From: a virus
Reading direction: 5' to 3' (one strand)
Virus record (IMG/VR): IMGVR_UViG_3300042558_001849
Coordinates: 1 to 43,093 of that record
Length of the DNA: 43,093 nt
This document shows positions 8,844 through 19,300 of this stretch, piece after piece. The stretch's first letter is position 1, and every line of letters starts with the position of its first letter. A program made the position numbers and the translations under genes. The notes under the pieces were generated by a model, which saw only the letters and a program-made list of their open reading frames with translations, ran no database searches and was not told the DNA's origin.

Positions 8844-11412
8844 TGTAATCTGTTTTTATGAATGATTGAATGCTGTTAATTAACACATTAATGTCCGTTG
8901 AATTGTCTCCACCAAATTTGTCAGGAATTACAGTGCCATCAGGTTTAGTTACCCTGATGACTTTAGTGCCACTAGCAGATGGGGTTATTTCAAACATATA
9001 CCCTAAATAGTTAGATTTGTAAGGTTTGTATTTAGCAGCAGTATTCATCATAACATTTCTACCATCCTTGGGTTGAGTCTCAAACAAATATGCTTTACCC
9101 GGTACTACTTTTTCCATCACATTACCATCTCTTGTTGGCATCATTATGTTTGCATCATCCAGTTGTTTTGCGTACTCATTCTTGAACTTTACAACACCTT
9201 TATCACCAGAACCAGAAGGAATAGCTATTGACTCAATGGCACTAACTCCAAACAGAGTCCTAAATTGGTCCGATCCTAACTTAGTAGCAGCACTAATCTG
9301 CCCCTGATAAGGGATTATTTCATCAGGAGAACTTGTTTGCACATAACCAAACTGCTGATACTGTGGGAGTTTGTCTGCAAGCATAGACTTTAATACTGGG
9401 TCTTCTTGAGAATCAGCATAAGTTTTTAGGACTTGTTTTAAGCCAGCATCATTGTCTAAGTAAGTTTTTGCAGTGACTTTACTACGAGGAGTAACACCAT
9501 ACATAGCACCAGCAGCAGGGCTTTCAATACTTTCTGTTTGTCTTTCTTTCTTTAAATCAAACAATAATTCACTCAGTTTTTTCTTCTGGTAATTTCCAGT
9601 GTAAGGTTGGCCATTAATCTTAGGACTAGTTGGTACGTTAATGTATACTTCTCTACCTGAGAGAAAATCTGCTTCACTTAATTGGTCACCATTTTCAGTT
9701 CTTGCGTATGGGAGTATGTTTTTAGTCTCAGTCTTTGCAGATCTGAGTGCCCCATTAATCTTTCCTAACTCTTCTGTTAAGTATTCAGAGGTGTAATCAT
9801 TGTCTGATTTGTTTTTAATCAAAGCCTCTGTTAGAGAGTTAGGGTTGTTTCTTTGTTCTATTTCCCAAACTCTGAATGCTTCTTTATTAGGGTTTCCGTT
9901 TACATCATAAGCCAAATTCTTGTTAGTCTGGAATATGTCCCACATATCCGCATAATAATTCCCTTTGTGTTTTTCGTAAAAATTCCTCCAATTTTCAGCC
10001 TTAATAGTGTTATTGTCAAGAGTAGGAGCAGCAATTATATTGTCTGATTTCTTTGCATATTCTTCTTGTAAAGTTACCAAGCGATTAAACCCACTCAGCA
10101 ATTCTTGTTCATTCTTAGAAATGTCTGCTACATCTGACCACAATGAAGGGTCTTCTTTCCCTTCTTTTTCTTTTAATGCTTTAGTTGCTGCTACTTCTTG
10201 ATCTAACTTATGTTTGATGTACATTCTATTAGTCTGGCTGTCTTCTCTGAATTTAGTTTGAGCCATCATAGCATCTATCTTTTTTTGGGCAAGATAATTA
10301 GCATCCGGGTTTATCTCGTTTACTTCTTTTTTCCACGAGAAAGCATTCACAGCATCTTTAACTTTTTCAGCCTTTTTTACCTGATACACATAACCTAACA
10401 TTTCGTTGTTGGATAGTTTCAAGAAATCTTCTTTAGTTTTTTCCGCGTTTGCTCTTCCTGCAACATTTGACTCTAGGATTTGGAGGTTGTTTTTGTACAA
10501 TTCGTTCTCTTTAATTAATTGTGCCTCTTCCTCTGGTTTGAGAACAGTTTTTAATTTTTCGTTGTTGAACAGAATCCGTTGAGAAATTTCTGAAATTCTT
10601 GCAGTTTCTACACGGTTTTCAGCATCTGCTACTGACTTATATTGGTCATAAAGATAACCTTTGTCACCAGCCTTTAGAATCTCGTATTTACTCAAAACCT
10701 CCAACTGTGAGATGTCATCAGCACCAAATTGTTCATCATACAATGCCTTAACCCTCTCCGGTGAGACTCCTTCATAGATGTGTTTAGTTAAGTATCCAGT
10801 AGGACTGTTTTTTTCATCCACAGACTGTCTATCATTGCTTACGTAGTCTGCGTGTAACAATTTACTAAGATTATCTAGAGGAACTTTTAAATCCTTGTAA
10901 GGAGTGTAACTAGATTTCCTAAAGTTAGGATCAGTCACCTGAGACAAGCCTTTTTGCATAAAATCGTAATAACCTCCATCCCAGTTCATCCACACAAACT
11001 CATTTATGTCATTGTACCCATTGTCTTTTCTTCCAGAATTTTTAAGGGTCTGAACATCATTGTATTCTTTCTGGTATTGTTTAGAGAGTTGGCTTGCTTT
11101 AATTAACTCAGTGTCAGTGCTTATCTTTTGGAACAATTCAGCCACCTTGTTTTGATTTTCCATAATGGTCAAATCCCCTAAATCCCCTGAAAGATCAGCA
11201 GATAATTGCTTATTGTACTCAGCAAGTCTTTCTGCTCCCTCAAGATTAAGCATAGAAATGTTAAGACTCCTGTTTTGGAGTTGATTAACCGTGTTTAAAG
11301 CATTGGCTTGTTCTTGATTCTTCTTTGAGAGTATGGCCATCTCAAGATTCAAGTCATAATTTGACTTCTGGTATTGAGGCAGTACTCCTTGGCTATATTC
11401 GTTTATATACAT
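8824..11412 (-). CDS. Large virion cargo protein, mostly helical (862 aa)
   Basis: The protein is hydrophilic and largely helical. It has a Gln/Asn/Leu-rich coiled-coil-like N-terminal region (about residues 20-130) and many Lys/Glu-rich helices to about residue 560, followed by a more beta-like C-terminal region rich in Gly, Thr and Asp. It has no signal peptide, membrane segment or catalytic motif that I recognise. The start overlaps the upstream gene's stop, and the reading frame ends in TAG followed directly by TGA. It sits between the zincin-containing protein and the hydrophobic 1,467-residue protein, so it is most likely another ejected inner virion protein. The specific role is unknown. 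Confidence 0.75.
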   Translation of the reverse strand: MYINEYSQGVLPQYQKSNYDLNLEMAILSKKNQEQANALNTVNQLQNRSLNISMLNLEGAERLAEYNKQLSADLSGDLGDLTIMENQNKVAELFQKISTDTELIKASQLSKQYQKEYNDVQTLKNSGRKDNGYNDINEFVWMNWDGGYYDFMQKGLSQVTDPNFRKSSYTPYKDLKVPLDNLSKLLHADYVSNDRQSVDEKNSPTGYLTKHIYEGVSPERVKALYDEQFGADDISQLEVLSKYEILKAGDKGYLYDQYKSVADAENRVETARISEISQRILFNNEKLKTVLKPEEEAQLIKENELYKNNLQILESNVAGRANAEKTKEDFLKLSNNEMLGYVYQVKKAEKVKDAVNAFSWKKEVNEINPDANYLAQKKIDAMMAQTKFREDSQTNRMYIKHKLDQEVAATKALKEKEGKEDPSLWSDVADISKNEQELLSGFNRLVTLQEEYAKKSDNIIAAPTLDNNTIKAENWRNFYEKHKGNYYADMWDIFQTNKNLAYDVNGNPNKEAFRVWEIEQRNNPNSLTEALIKNKSDNDYTSEYLTEELGKINGALRSAKTETKNILPYARTENGDQLSEADFLSGREVYINVPTSPKINGQPYTGNYQKKKLSELLFDLKKERQTESIESPAAGAMYGVTPRSKVTAKTYLDNDAGLKQVLKTYADSQEDPVLKSMLADKLPQYQQFGYVQTSSPDEIIPYQGQISAATKLGSDQFRTLFGVSAIESIAIPSGSGDKGVVKFKNEYAKQLDDANIMMPTRDGNVMEKVVPGKAYLFETQPKDGRNVMMNTAAKYKPYKSNYLGYMFEITPSASGTKVIRVTKPDGTVIPDKFGGDNSTDINVLINSIQSFIKTDYNATRKP

Positions 11413-14400
11413 TATTTTATGTCTATTTGTTTTGCAGAACCATCTGCACTTACTAGAATAACCATGTTGCCCTGTTTTACTAAACTGGCCCCATTGGGGA
11501 GATTTTGTGTGGTTTGGTCCGATTGAGCAAACTGGTCTAAAACATTACTCTTTAAATTAGAGGTGCTTTGAGGCTTATATTTAGTTCTACCAGTAATAGC
11601 ACTTGTTTCAAAATAAGGACTCAATTCATTTGCTACTCTAAGTTCATCAGCGTATCCTAAATAGTTCTTAACAGACCCTACTATGGCTTCTTTTTGGTTA
11701 TTCTTAAATCGTGCTTTAAGGTCTTCGACACGTGCTTTTCTTTGTCTGTAATTGTCTATGTCATTTATACGAGCATCTATGTTTGAATCTTGATACCCTT
11801 GTAATTTGTTCAAATCAGCACTCTGTTTCTGGTCATACCTTTGAGCATTGTTAAAATCAACCTGTGATTGATTACTTTGAGACTGTGCAGTAACTTCTGC
11901 TATGCGAGCCTGTTTAACACTCTCAGGTAAATTGGAGTTCATAATCCCATTAATTTGAGTCTGAGCCACTCTTTGAGTTTCCTTGTTATCATAATCATAA
12001 AACCGATTAAACAAAGGCTGCTTTTGGTGGTCATACAATATCGGATTGTCTATTTGTAAGTTATCAGAAAGTACTACTCCTATGTCTAATATAGTTCCTG
12101 CAAGTTTGGAGTTGATTCCAAATTTGTCTTTGTTTCGTGCAAACCAACTTTGTCTAGCCTCTATTTTTGGGTCACTAGAAGTAGGTTCATTGAATGTAAC
12201 AGTCCTTTCATCTACTCCATTAGGGTTAGGTAGATAGGGCATTTTTTCCTGAAATGTATCAGAGCCTAATTCTGCAAGTTCAGCAGGTGTGGGCATCTGT
12301 TCAGAATAAGTAGGCTTAAACCCTGTTCTTGGTGTAATAACTGGAGCATTGGGCTGAGTTACTGGTTTTATTGAATTACCTGACAATTTTCTTGCTGTCC
12401 TTGCTTTTTGAACAGGCGTAGTAGGTTGAGCAATTGGCTGAACAGGTTCAACAACTGATTGAGTTGGTTGAGAGACTTGAGTAGGCCCAGCAATAGGAAA
12501 TTGAGGACCTCTGTAACCATTGTCCCAGTTTTCCGTAACAGGCTGAGTTCTCATGCTTGGAAATTTATCCTTGGTTCCTAATTGATAACCAGTTTTAGTT
12601 TCAGGCGTATTCCCAACTAGAGGGAATTCTGGACCTCTATAAGAAGATTCTTGTACAGGCGCAGAATAAACTTTAGTATAGTTACCATCACTTTCTCTTT
12701 TGTAGAAGTTCTTAGTAACAGGGTCATACAATTTACCATCAGGCAAAGTCTCAAATCTGTCTGAAATTCCTGAATGGTTAAAGTATTTACCCTCTTGGTA
12801 TTTACCACCTTTTTGATAAGATGTTTGAAGTTTTCTGCCTACTTGTTTTTGGTCTTTCAAACTTTCTTGACCTTGAAATACAGTCTCTAACATGGCTAGT
12901 TTATTGTTTAAAGAAAACTTTGCCGTCTCCCTAGCATAAGGGTCTTTAGAATCTTCCAATACTTTGAACTCCTTTTTAGTGTCGTACTTTTTAGAAGCCT
13001 GTGCAAAGGTAGTTTTCTTTTTTACACCCAGTATTTTTTGGAGTTCTTCTGGGACAACCAGATAATCAGAGAATACTTTTTCTCCGTTTTCAAGGATAAC
13101 AGGAGTACCACCAGAACTGTGTCTTTTACCATCTACGTGTTTTAAAGCACCATCTAGCCCAAGCACAGTTTCTCCTTTTTCTAATTCTGCATTGGATATT
13201 GAAACAGGCACTTGCAGTTGACCACCATCTTGAAATACTTGTTCGTACTGGTCTAAAAAAGCATCTTGTTCTTCTGGACTTAACCCACTTAAATAAGTTT
13301 GCATTTCACCACCTTCTTGTTTTTCTCTAAACCTGTCTTTTGATTTAGATTTTCCAGAAGGGTTACGGGGTATATCACCAAAGAATAACATATCTGCTAC
13401 GTGAGGCACTTTACCTGCTTCCATGTCCAAATAATATTGGTTACTCCCTACATAACCAGTAGTGTCAGATGGAAAATTACCGTCTTCAACTCTTTGTCTT
13501 TGGCTTCTTTTGTCCATAAAGTTTAAAAGGTTTGCACCCGGATCTACACCACCAGATTGTAGTTTATATTCTCTTACTTTATTTCCTTTGAATTTGTGCA
13601 TACCTGTGTTTGGTTGTAATATTTTTGCATCTCCTTGGTCACTTACTGCAAGTATTGGAAATGCCATATCTTTGGTTGTGATTAATGGGAAGTTTATATC
13701 AAGAAACTTTCTATCCTTATAAGGAGAGTTTTTCTTGTAACCCAGTTTTGAAATTCCTCCTTCTTTCCCGTACTGGCCCATAGAGTTTTTTTGAGTGCTG
13801 GAAAAAAAATTCAGAGCGTCTATAACACTATTTTCATCTTTTGTATTTTGCAGCAACCTATCAAAAAGAAAATCTCCTTTTAGTTTTTCTTTTGCTTTTT
13901 CAAGATGTTCTTTTGTAAAGTCTTCTGTATTAGCATCATAAATACCATTTCTGTACAACAAAAATCTTACTGCATCCACATCTGCTTTGTACTCAGTTGG
14001 AGTGTCATCGTGACTAGCATCGTGCATTCCTTTTGGATTAGATTTTAGTTTCTGAAAAATAGCCTGATCCCTCTTGCTCATTTCTCTTTTACCTTTGTTT
14101 AATAAATGGCTTATTTCATGCGCTACTGTACCTGCACTGTCTTCTTTTGTGTTAATAAGAATTTGGTCTTCTATTACATTGTAAGAAGTCCCATTTTCTA
14201 TCCAATCTTTTCTTAATTTATCTTTCCAGTCAAGTTCTGCTACATCTTTGATTTTATAGTCTGAGTAATTAGCACTTTTAAAATTAGGAGATGTTAATGC
14301 TTGATCTACTTCATCTATTAGAACTTTAGGAAAAGATTTTTCGTGTCTTTCTTTTGCTTTTGGGGAATCGTAGTAATTGGTTAAAAAATTAGATGCTGCT

Positions 14401-14600
14401 TTTATCGGGTTTTTGTCCAAAGCAGGATCTTGATACCAATCGTAAGTACCATCTTTTTTTCTAACAACACCAAAGTCTTTACCAGTAATTTCATCTTTTA
14501 CAATAAATTGTCCTGCATTGCCTTTTCTTGCTTTGTTAGAATCAAATTTAATATTCCCCAGCATTTGAATATTCGAGCCTCCTGCTTGGTATTTTTTCAT
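11412..14600 (-). CDS. Virion cargo protein with zinc metalloprotease (zincin) domain and Q-x-G-G motifs (1,062 aa)
   Basis: Residues 161-165 are HEISH, followed by LLNKG. A likely third ligand is E203 in TEYKAD, so an active gluzincin-type metalloprotease domain is visible in about residues 90-250. The protein opens with MKKYQAGG and repeats related x-Q-x-G-G motifs (LQSGG near 347, KQEGG near 427, FQDGG near 456, YQKGG near 595). Residues about 464-515 hold a GETVLG...HSSGGTPVILE...VFSD module that I associate with Bacteroidetes phage virion proteins. A duplicated YRGPxFPxxGxT motif lies at 654-665 and 696-707, followed by a Pro/Thr/Gln-rich linker and a helical C terminus. The start overlaps the upstream stop as TAATG. 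Likely roles are virion-protein maturation or cleavage of host envelope proteins on ejection; neither is shown by the sequence. Confidence 0.75.
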   Translation of the reverse strand: MKKYQAGGSNIQMLGNIKFDSNKARKGNAGQFIVKDEITGKDFGVVRKKDGTYDWYQDPALDKNPIKAASNFLTNYYDSPKAKERHEKSFPKVLIDEVDQALTSPNFKSANYSDYKIKDVAELDWKDKLRKDWIENGTSYNVIEDQILINTKEDSAGTVAHEISHLLNKGKREMSKRDQAIFQKLKSNPKGMHDASHDDTPTEYKADVDAVRFLLYRNGIYDANTEDFTKEHLEKAKEKLKGDFLFDRLLQNTKDENSVIDALNFFSSTQKNSMGQYGKEGGISKLGYKKNSPYKDRKFLDINFPLITTKDMAFPILAVSDQGDAKILQPNTGMHKFKGNKVREYKLQSGGVDPGANLLNFMDKRSQRQRVEDGNFPSDTTGYVGSNQYYLDMEAGKVPHVADMLFFGDIPRNPSGKSKSKDRFREKQEGGEMQTYLSGLSPEEQDAFLDQYEQVFQDGGQLQVPVSISNAELEKGETVLGLDGALKHVDGKRHSSGGTPVILENGEKVFSDYLVVPEELQKILGVKKKTTFAQASKKYDTKKEFKVLEDSKDPYARETAKFSLNNKLAMLETVFQGQESLKDQKQVGRKLQTSYQKGGKYQEGKYFNHSGISDRFETLPDGKLYDPVTKNFYKRESDGNYTKVYSAPVQESSYRGPEFPLVGNTPETKTGYQLGTKDKFPSMRTQPVTENWDNGYRGPQFPIAGPTQVSQPTQSVVEPVQPIAQPTTPVQKARTARKLSGNSIKPVTQPNAPVITPRTGFKPTYSEQMPTPAELAELGSDTFQEKMPYLPNPNGVDERTVTFNEPTSSDPKIEARQSWFARNKDKFGINSKLAGTILDIGVVLSDNLQIDNPILYDHQKQPLFNRFYDYDNKETQRVAQTQINGIMNSNLPESVKQARIAEVTAQSQSNQSQVDFNNAQRYDQKQSADLNKLQGYQDSNIDARINDIDNYRQRKARVEDLKARFKNNQKEAIVGSVKNYLGYADELRVANELSPYFETSAITGRTKYKPQSTSNLKSNVLDQFAQSDQTTQNLPNGASLVKQGNMVILVSADGSAKQIDIK

Positions 14601-15019
14601 TATGACAAGAATTTAAGTTTGTATTTAGTCAATGCTAGTTTTTCTGTCAAGTTATCAATCATGTTTTGTTGAAAACTGTGAGGGAAAACATAACGATTAG
14701 AATCCACAAAAGTACACATTTCTGTGATTATATCTTTGTTTATTTCTGAGGATACTATTTTTTCGTGCGTAAGATTCAAAATCTCCTCTGTCTGAGCAGT
14801 TTCAGTAAGACTGTCACACAACTCTGATAGAGTGTCATAGAGGTCTCCTATGGCAAGATGTGCAGCAAATGAACCTGTTCCTGTAACTTTAAGATGAAGG
14901 AATTTGGTGGCTGTCTGAAAGTAAAATAATTTAGAAAGGAAAGAGGAAATGGTTACAGGTTGTAACTCCTTCTCTTCTTGACTATATGGTACTTCGTTTG
15001 ATACTTTTAATTTAAACAT
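14600..15019 (-). CDS. Ferritin/Dps-like small protein of the DUF5856 type (139 aa)
   Basis: The segment around residues 30-75 reads like the first helices of a ferritin-like bundle, with F-Y-Q-T-A-T-K-F-L-H-L-K-V-T, then S-F-A-A-H-L-A-I-G-D-L-Y-D. This resembles the H-L-x-H-W-x-T...S-F-x-x-H-x-A-L-G-x-x-Y pattern of Dps-like proteins and, from memory, the phage DUF5856 family. The usual Dps Trp and some metal ligands are missing, so a structural rather than iron-oxidising role is possible. The predicted make-up is all helical. The stop overlaps the zincin cargo gene as TAATG, which suggests co-translation with that virion protein. Confidence 0.55.
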   Translation of the reverse strand: MFKLKVSNEVPYSQEEKELQPVTISSFLSKLFYFQTATKFLHLKVTGTGSFAAHLAIGDLYDTLSELCDSLTETAQTEEILNLTHEKIVSSEINKDIITEMCTFVDSNRYVFPHSFQQNMIDNLTEKLALTKYKLKFLS

Positions 15020-15027
15020 ATTATTTT

Positions 15028-16308
15028 TTATCTTTTTATGTAATCTAATATATTCGGGTTTCCGTACTTCTCTTTCTCAGATTGAGACACTTCAAAATTA
15101 CCAGTTACTAACCTTTTTTTAGTGTCTGCTAATCCCCTGTAATGCAAAAATCTTATCATTTCTTCTTCTGTAAATCCGTACTTATCTGCGTATGGTTTTA
15201 ACTTTTTAATCTCTGGCTTGTAAATATCATTCACTACGTAGTTCATAAAACTTTCTTGTGTTTTGGGGGAGTTTTTGAACTCGTTCATTATCTCTTCATT
15301 GGTTCCATCTATGCCCATGTACTCACCTATTTGTTTGGCCCAATACTTAGGATGGAATTGGTACTTACCTGTGGTTCCAGTTGTAGGGTTAATCACAGAA
15401 TAATCACCTCCTGATTCGCTCTGCCCTATTCCTGCAATTACTCCGTCTGCACTCATGCCCGAATCTGATGAGTAATTTTCATACTCGTCTTGAATTGGGG
15501 AATACTCATTTTCGTCTTCAAACACCCATTTTAACAGTTCTTGGTTTTGATTTACTTTCATTTCTTGTTCTGAGTTTTCAGTACCAAGAAAAGCATTAGG
15601 ATCAAAATCAGTGGAGTAAATGTCTGTTTGGTTTGTAATTTGAGAAGCATCCCCACCTTCTTGAGCCATTCCAGAAGCCATAGTTTTAGCAAGTCCTACA
15701 TATTGAGAGGCTGCTTGTCCTACTGATGATATTCCTTGTTGTTGGGTCTGCTTGTAACGGTTGATGTTTTGTTGATTCAACCCTTGATAGTATTCTTCCC
15801 ACTGTCTTTGGATGTCTTGATTGGTGTCTTGAAGATTTAGATTAAACCCGCCTTCTTGAAAAGAATAAGGAGTATTTACATACTCGTTATTCCTTATATC
15901 CTGTTTTCTTTCCTCAAGATCAGCCTTATAAGCATTGTCTAATCTTTTTTGCTTTCTTTTTTCTTTGAAAGATTTACCTATTTGATAACCACCATAACCT
16001 GCTTGTGCAAACATCCCCAGAATAGGAATAGAACCAGCAGTTTGCCCTATTATGTCAAGCGTAGATTGAGATTGAGATTGGGATTGGGATTGGGATTGAG
16101 TAGGAGGTGTTTGAAAACTTTGTCCTTGAGGTATTTGAGAAAGCATATTTGGAATTCGAGCATTTTGTAATGCTTGAGCCTGCTGTGCCTGCTGGATTGC
16201 AGGAGCAGTCATGCTTTGTACTTGACCCAAAGGTAACTGTGGTAATTGCTGGATAACTCCACCACTTTGATATTTTTTTAAAAACTTTTTACTTCTTTCT
16301 GTTAACAT
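15028..16308 (-). CDS. Virion lytic transglycosylase-like protein with N-terminal Q-S-G-G motif (426 aa)
   Basis: The C-terminal part (about residues 284-405) contains G-Q-S-E298-S-G-G-D-Y-S, then T-G-K-Y-Q-F and a helical tail with FLHYRG. This is the pattern of a lysozyme-fold transglycosylase, with E298 as likely catalytic acid. The N terminus is KKYQSGG (11-17), followed by Gln/Ala-rich low-complexity sequence, a (QS)6 run at 71-82, a short hydrophobic Gly-rich segment (about 85-112) and two further Q-E-G-G motifs (151-154, 216-219). A virion-borne muralytic enzyme would open peptidoglycan during DNA entry. Its gene follows the muzzle gene directly with a TAATG overlap, consistent with a tail or cargo location. 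Confidence 0.7.
   Translation of the reverse strand: MLTERSKKFLKKYQSGGVIQQLPQLPLGQVQSMTAPAIQQAQQAQALQNARIPNMLSQIPQGQSFQTPPTQSQSQSQSQSQSTLDIIGQTAGSIPILGMFAQAGYGGYQIGKSFKEKRKQKRLDNAYKADLEERKQDIRNNEYVNTPYSFQEGGFNLNLQDTNQDIQRQWEEYYQGLNQQNINRYKQTQQQGISSVGQAASQYVGLAKTMASGMAQEGGDASQITNQTDIYSTDFDPNAFLGTENSEQEMKVNQNQELLKWVFEDENEYSPIQDEYENYSSDSGMSADGVIAGIGQSESGGDYSVINPTTGTTGKYQFHPKYWAKQIGEYMGIDGTNEEIMNEFKNSPKTQESFMNYVVNDIYKPEIKKLKPYADKYGFTEEEMIRFLHYRGLADTKKRLVTGNFEVSQSEKEKYGNPNILDYIKR
16064..16099. repeat. Hexanucleotide tandem repeat (GATTGR)x6
   Basis: Six perfect-length copies of GATTGA or GATTGG lie in the transglycosylase-like gene. Read on the minus strand they encode a Gln-Ser dipeptide run. 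The unit length is a multiple of three, so slippage would change linker length without breaking the frame. Confidence 0.9.
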
Positions 16309-19300
16309 TACTTTTGATTTATAGCATCTGTGAGAGGCTCGTTTAATTGAAGTATAATCTTGTCGGACTGTGCTGCTCTAAGATGAATTACATTCCACTT
16401 TCCTTTAATGGTTTCACGAACCGTAGGTGGTTTGTCCACTATATTGAGAGGAAAATAATACATTCCGTTGGATTGGTATTCTAAGATGGCTCCTTGACTG
16501 TGGTTATTTTCTAACTTGTTAATGTTAAAAGTATTTCCCTTAATTCTAGTGACCTCTGCTTGACCTTCTCTATTTTGGGAAAGACTTTGAGTTCTGTCAT
16601 TTCTATCCTTGAGTAAGAGGGTAAGAATACCAGTAGAACTGTTATTGTTATAAACAAATACTTGGTCAAAAAATTTCTTAGAATAAGCAAACTTTTTGTA
16701 ACCTTCCACCTTTATAAAATCTACTATAACCGAAATACTTTGCAATTCAGAATCTTCTTGTTGCACTTCTACGAATCCTACATCAAATAATTCTACTGAA
16801 CCATAATACCTTTGATAATCGTATTTTTTATTGTGTTTCCATATTCCGTTGTTTTTGACTGAACAGAAATTATTAGGCATAGTAAGATACCAGTCAGGAA
16901 CAAATGAGTGGAATGAAATAAACCCGTCAGTGTAAGGAGAATAAGAAATAGTCCAACCAGTCAGTTTGTCCGTGAAAAACAGCATTCCTGTAAAATTGTC
17001 ATACACTGTTACCAAGGAATTTTTATATCCGGGATTAGTATTCGAGAGATAAGTCTCAAGGAATGAACTTACACCTACCAATTCCTTGAGTTGACCAGTC
17101 CATTGAAAAAGTTTTTTTCTGTATCTATCTAGGTAGAAAGTTCCAAATCGAGTATTAATAAAGGAATTAGGATCTACTGATCCTGAGTATCCTGTAAACT
17201 CATTGGCTACTTTTCTCAACCTTTTGGAAAAAATGTCTCCTTGGGCCAAAAAGATAGTGTTACCTTCGTTTGTTTGAAAAGTATAATCTTCTTGGGAATA
17301 TAAAATCATATTTTCAAAAAGAAAAAATATAGAGTATTGATCTATATAATGCAGCCCTGTAAATTCTCCGTAAATCTGTGGAAGAATTGTGTAGTTAAGT
17401 GGTAAGAATTTTAACCAGTTATCTCCTGCACTTTGTAAATCGTTTTTAAGTGAGTAAGTAACAGTGAAATTTGCATCACTTTTAGTGTAACCGCTTAACT
17501 TAATTTCTTCGACTGTTTTATTGAGTAATGAAAAGTCATAAAGATAAGTAGGTTGTAAACGAATATTATCAGCCTTTGACAATTCAAAGTAAGTAGTTTC
17601 TGGAAAAAACCTAGAGTTAGGTGTCATGTCTTGCTCCCTAAAGTTTCCTATAAATTCACTCTCACACCAATAATAAGGACAACCTGTTACCCAAAGATAA
17701 AAATACCCAAAATCTGCTCCAGATTCTAACGAGTTATTAATAAAACAACTCAACCTAGCCTTGTCTCCTGCGCTAGTAAGGTTGTCATACCAGTAAGTAG
17801 GATACCACACATTACGTTTGTCTCGGTAATTATACTCAGTGTTGTAAGGCACATCGTATAAATATTCATCAAACATAGGCATCTTTCTAAAATCAGAGTG
17901 ACGACTTATGTAAGTGTCACCCCCAAAAAAGTCTGCTTGTAAGTTATAATTCTTAAAACAAGACTCAACCGGAATATAAGTAGGTTGATTTACATTCCCA
18001 TATTGGTTTTTCTGAGGAGTACGTACTCCCACGTAATAAGAAACTGCTTGTATAGGATACTCTACGCCTCCTATGGTTATGTTGTCACAAGGCTGCGTGC
18101 TGTCTCTGCAATCTATATCTCCCCTAGTAAATCTGGAAGTGTCTTCATTAATAGGGTTAGGTACGTCTTTTTCAACCTCTAAGTAGTAAGAAGTCTCTCT
18201 TTCTTTATTATTAAACCTTTCTCCGTTAGAAACAAATTGTTTAATAGGATACAACCATTGAGATTGTTCTATTTTTCTCCTTTCGTCAAGAGGTTCTTGG
18301 AATACTTGAAATGACTCAAACTGTGCGTAAGAGTCAAACTGTTGTGCGTAAGGGTGACTTGTTTTTACATCAGGCACAGTTGCTCCTATGCCTACTTTGG
18401 GGTGTCTGTAAACCTCGTTAAATTTGGAAGTAATTTTCCCTATCTCCTCAGTGTACATTTTTAACTCTGTGCCAAACTCATTCCTAGTTTCTCTGTAATG
18501 AATATCAGGAGAATGATAAGTAAACCGATTTTTATAATATAAGTCAGCATGAAGATGGTTGGGAAAACCAGTGGATTCATTTGTCTGAGTTTTAGAAAGA
18601 TAAACATCTTTCTTTAAGTCATTATAAGGGTAATTGGGATACATTATTTCAGTACCTTTGTCAACTTCTTTGTTGACATTATAAAGTAAACCTTTGTGAA
18701 GAATAGACTTGTTACCTGTTCTGTCAGAGTATAAAAGTCTATATTTCCAACCAGTCATGGACTGCCCATTAACTACTGGAGGAGACACGTTCTTTAACCT
18801 TACTCCGAGTATGTTTACACAATTATCCGGTACAAACTTGGTTACATCATAAGAGGACAACACAGGTTGATTATCTTCATCAAACCCTAATATTTCCGTA
18901 ATAGTCTCCGTAAAGCAAGTTCCATTATTATGTATGTGCGTAAGATCACTAGAAGGAAATCTATGCCTACGTATAGGTTGACAACGGAGGTTTCCCCACC
19001 TGTTTTCATCAGGATATTTTAAATCCTTGCATTCATAGTAGCCCATTTTACCAACCTTGGTTACAGTAGGAACTTCTAAACACGCTATACAATCACCTGC
19101 TACCACACTCGTTATATAAGCAGTGTTTTTGACTTCCCACACTTTAGTAGGTACATCTGCACAAGGTTCTAAATTTTCATACGTGTACAAGGATTCAGGA
19201 ATGTCTGCATTCTCAGTTACTACACCTGTGGGTGTGGTCAACATGTAATTAGGACCTAATGCTCTTCCGGGAATATGATACACACCTCTTCTTCTTCCAA

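Noticed and set aside
16064-16099. CRISPR-like array
   Set aside because: It is an uninterrupted hexamer run within a coding frame, with no spacers.
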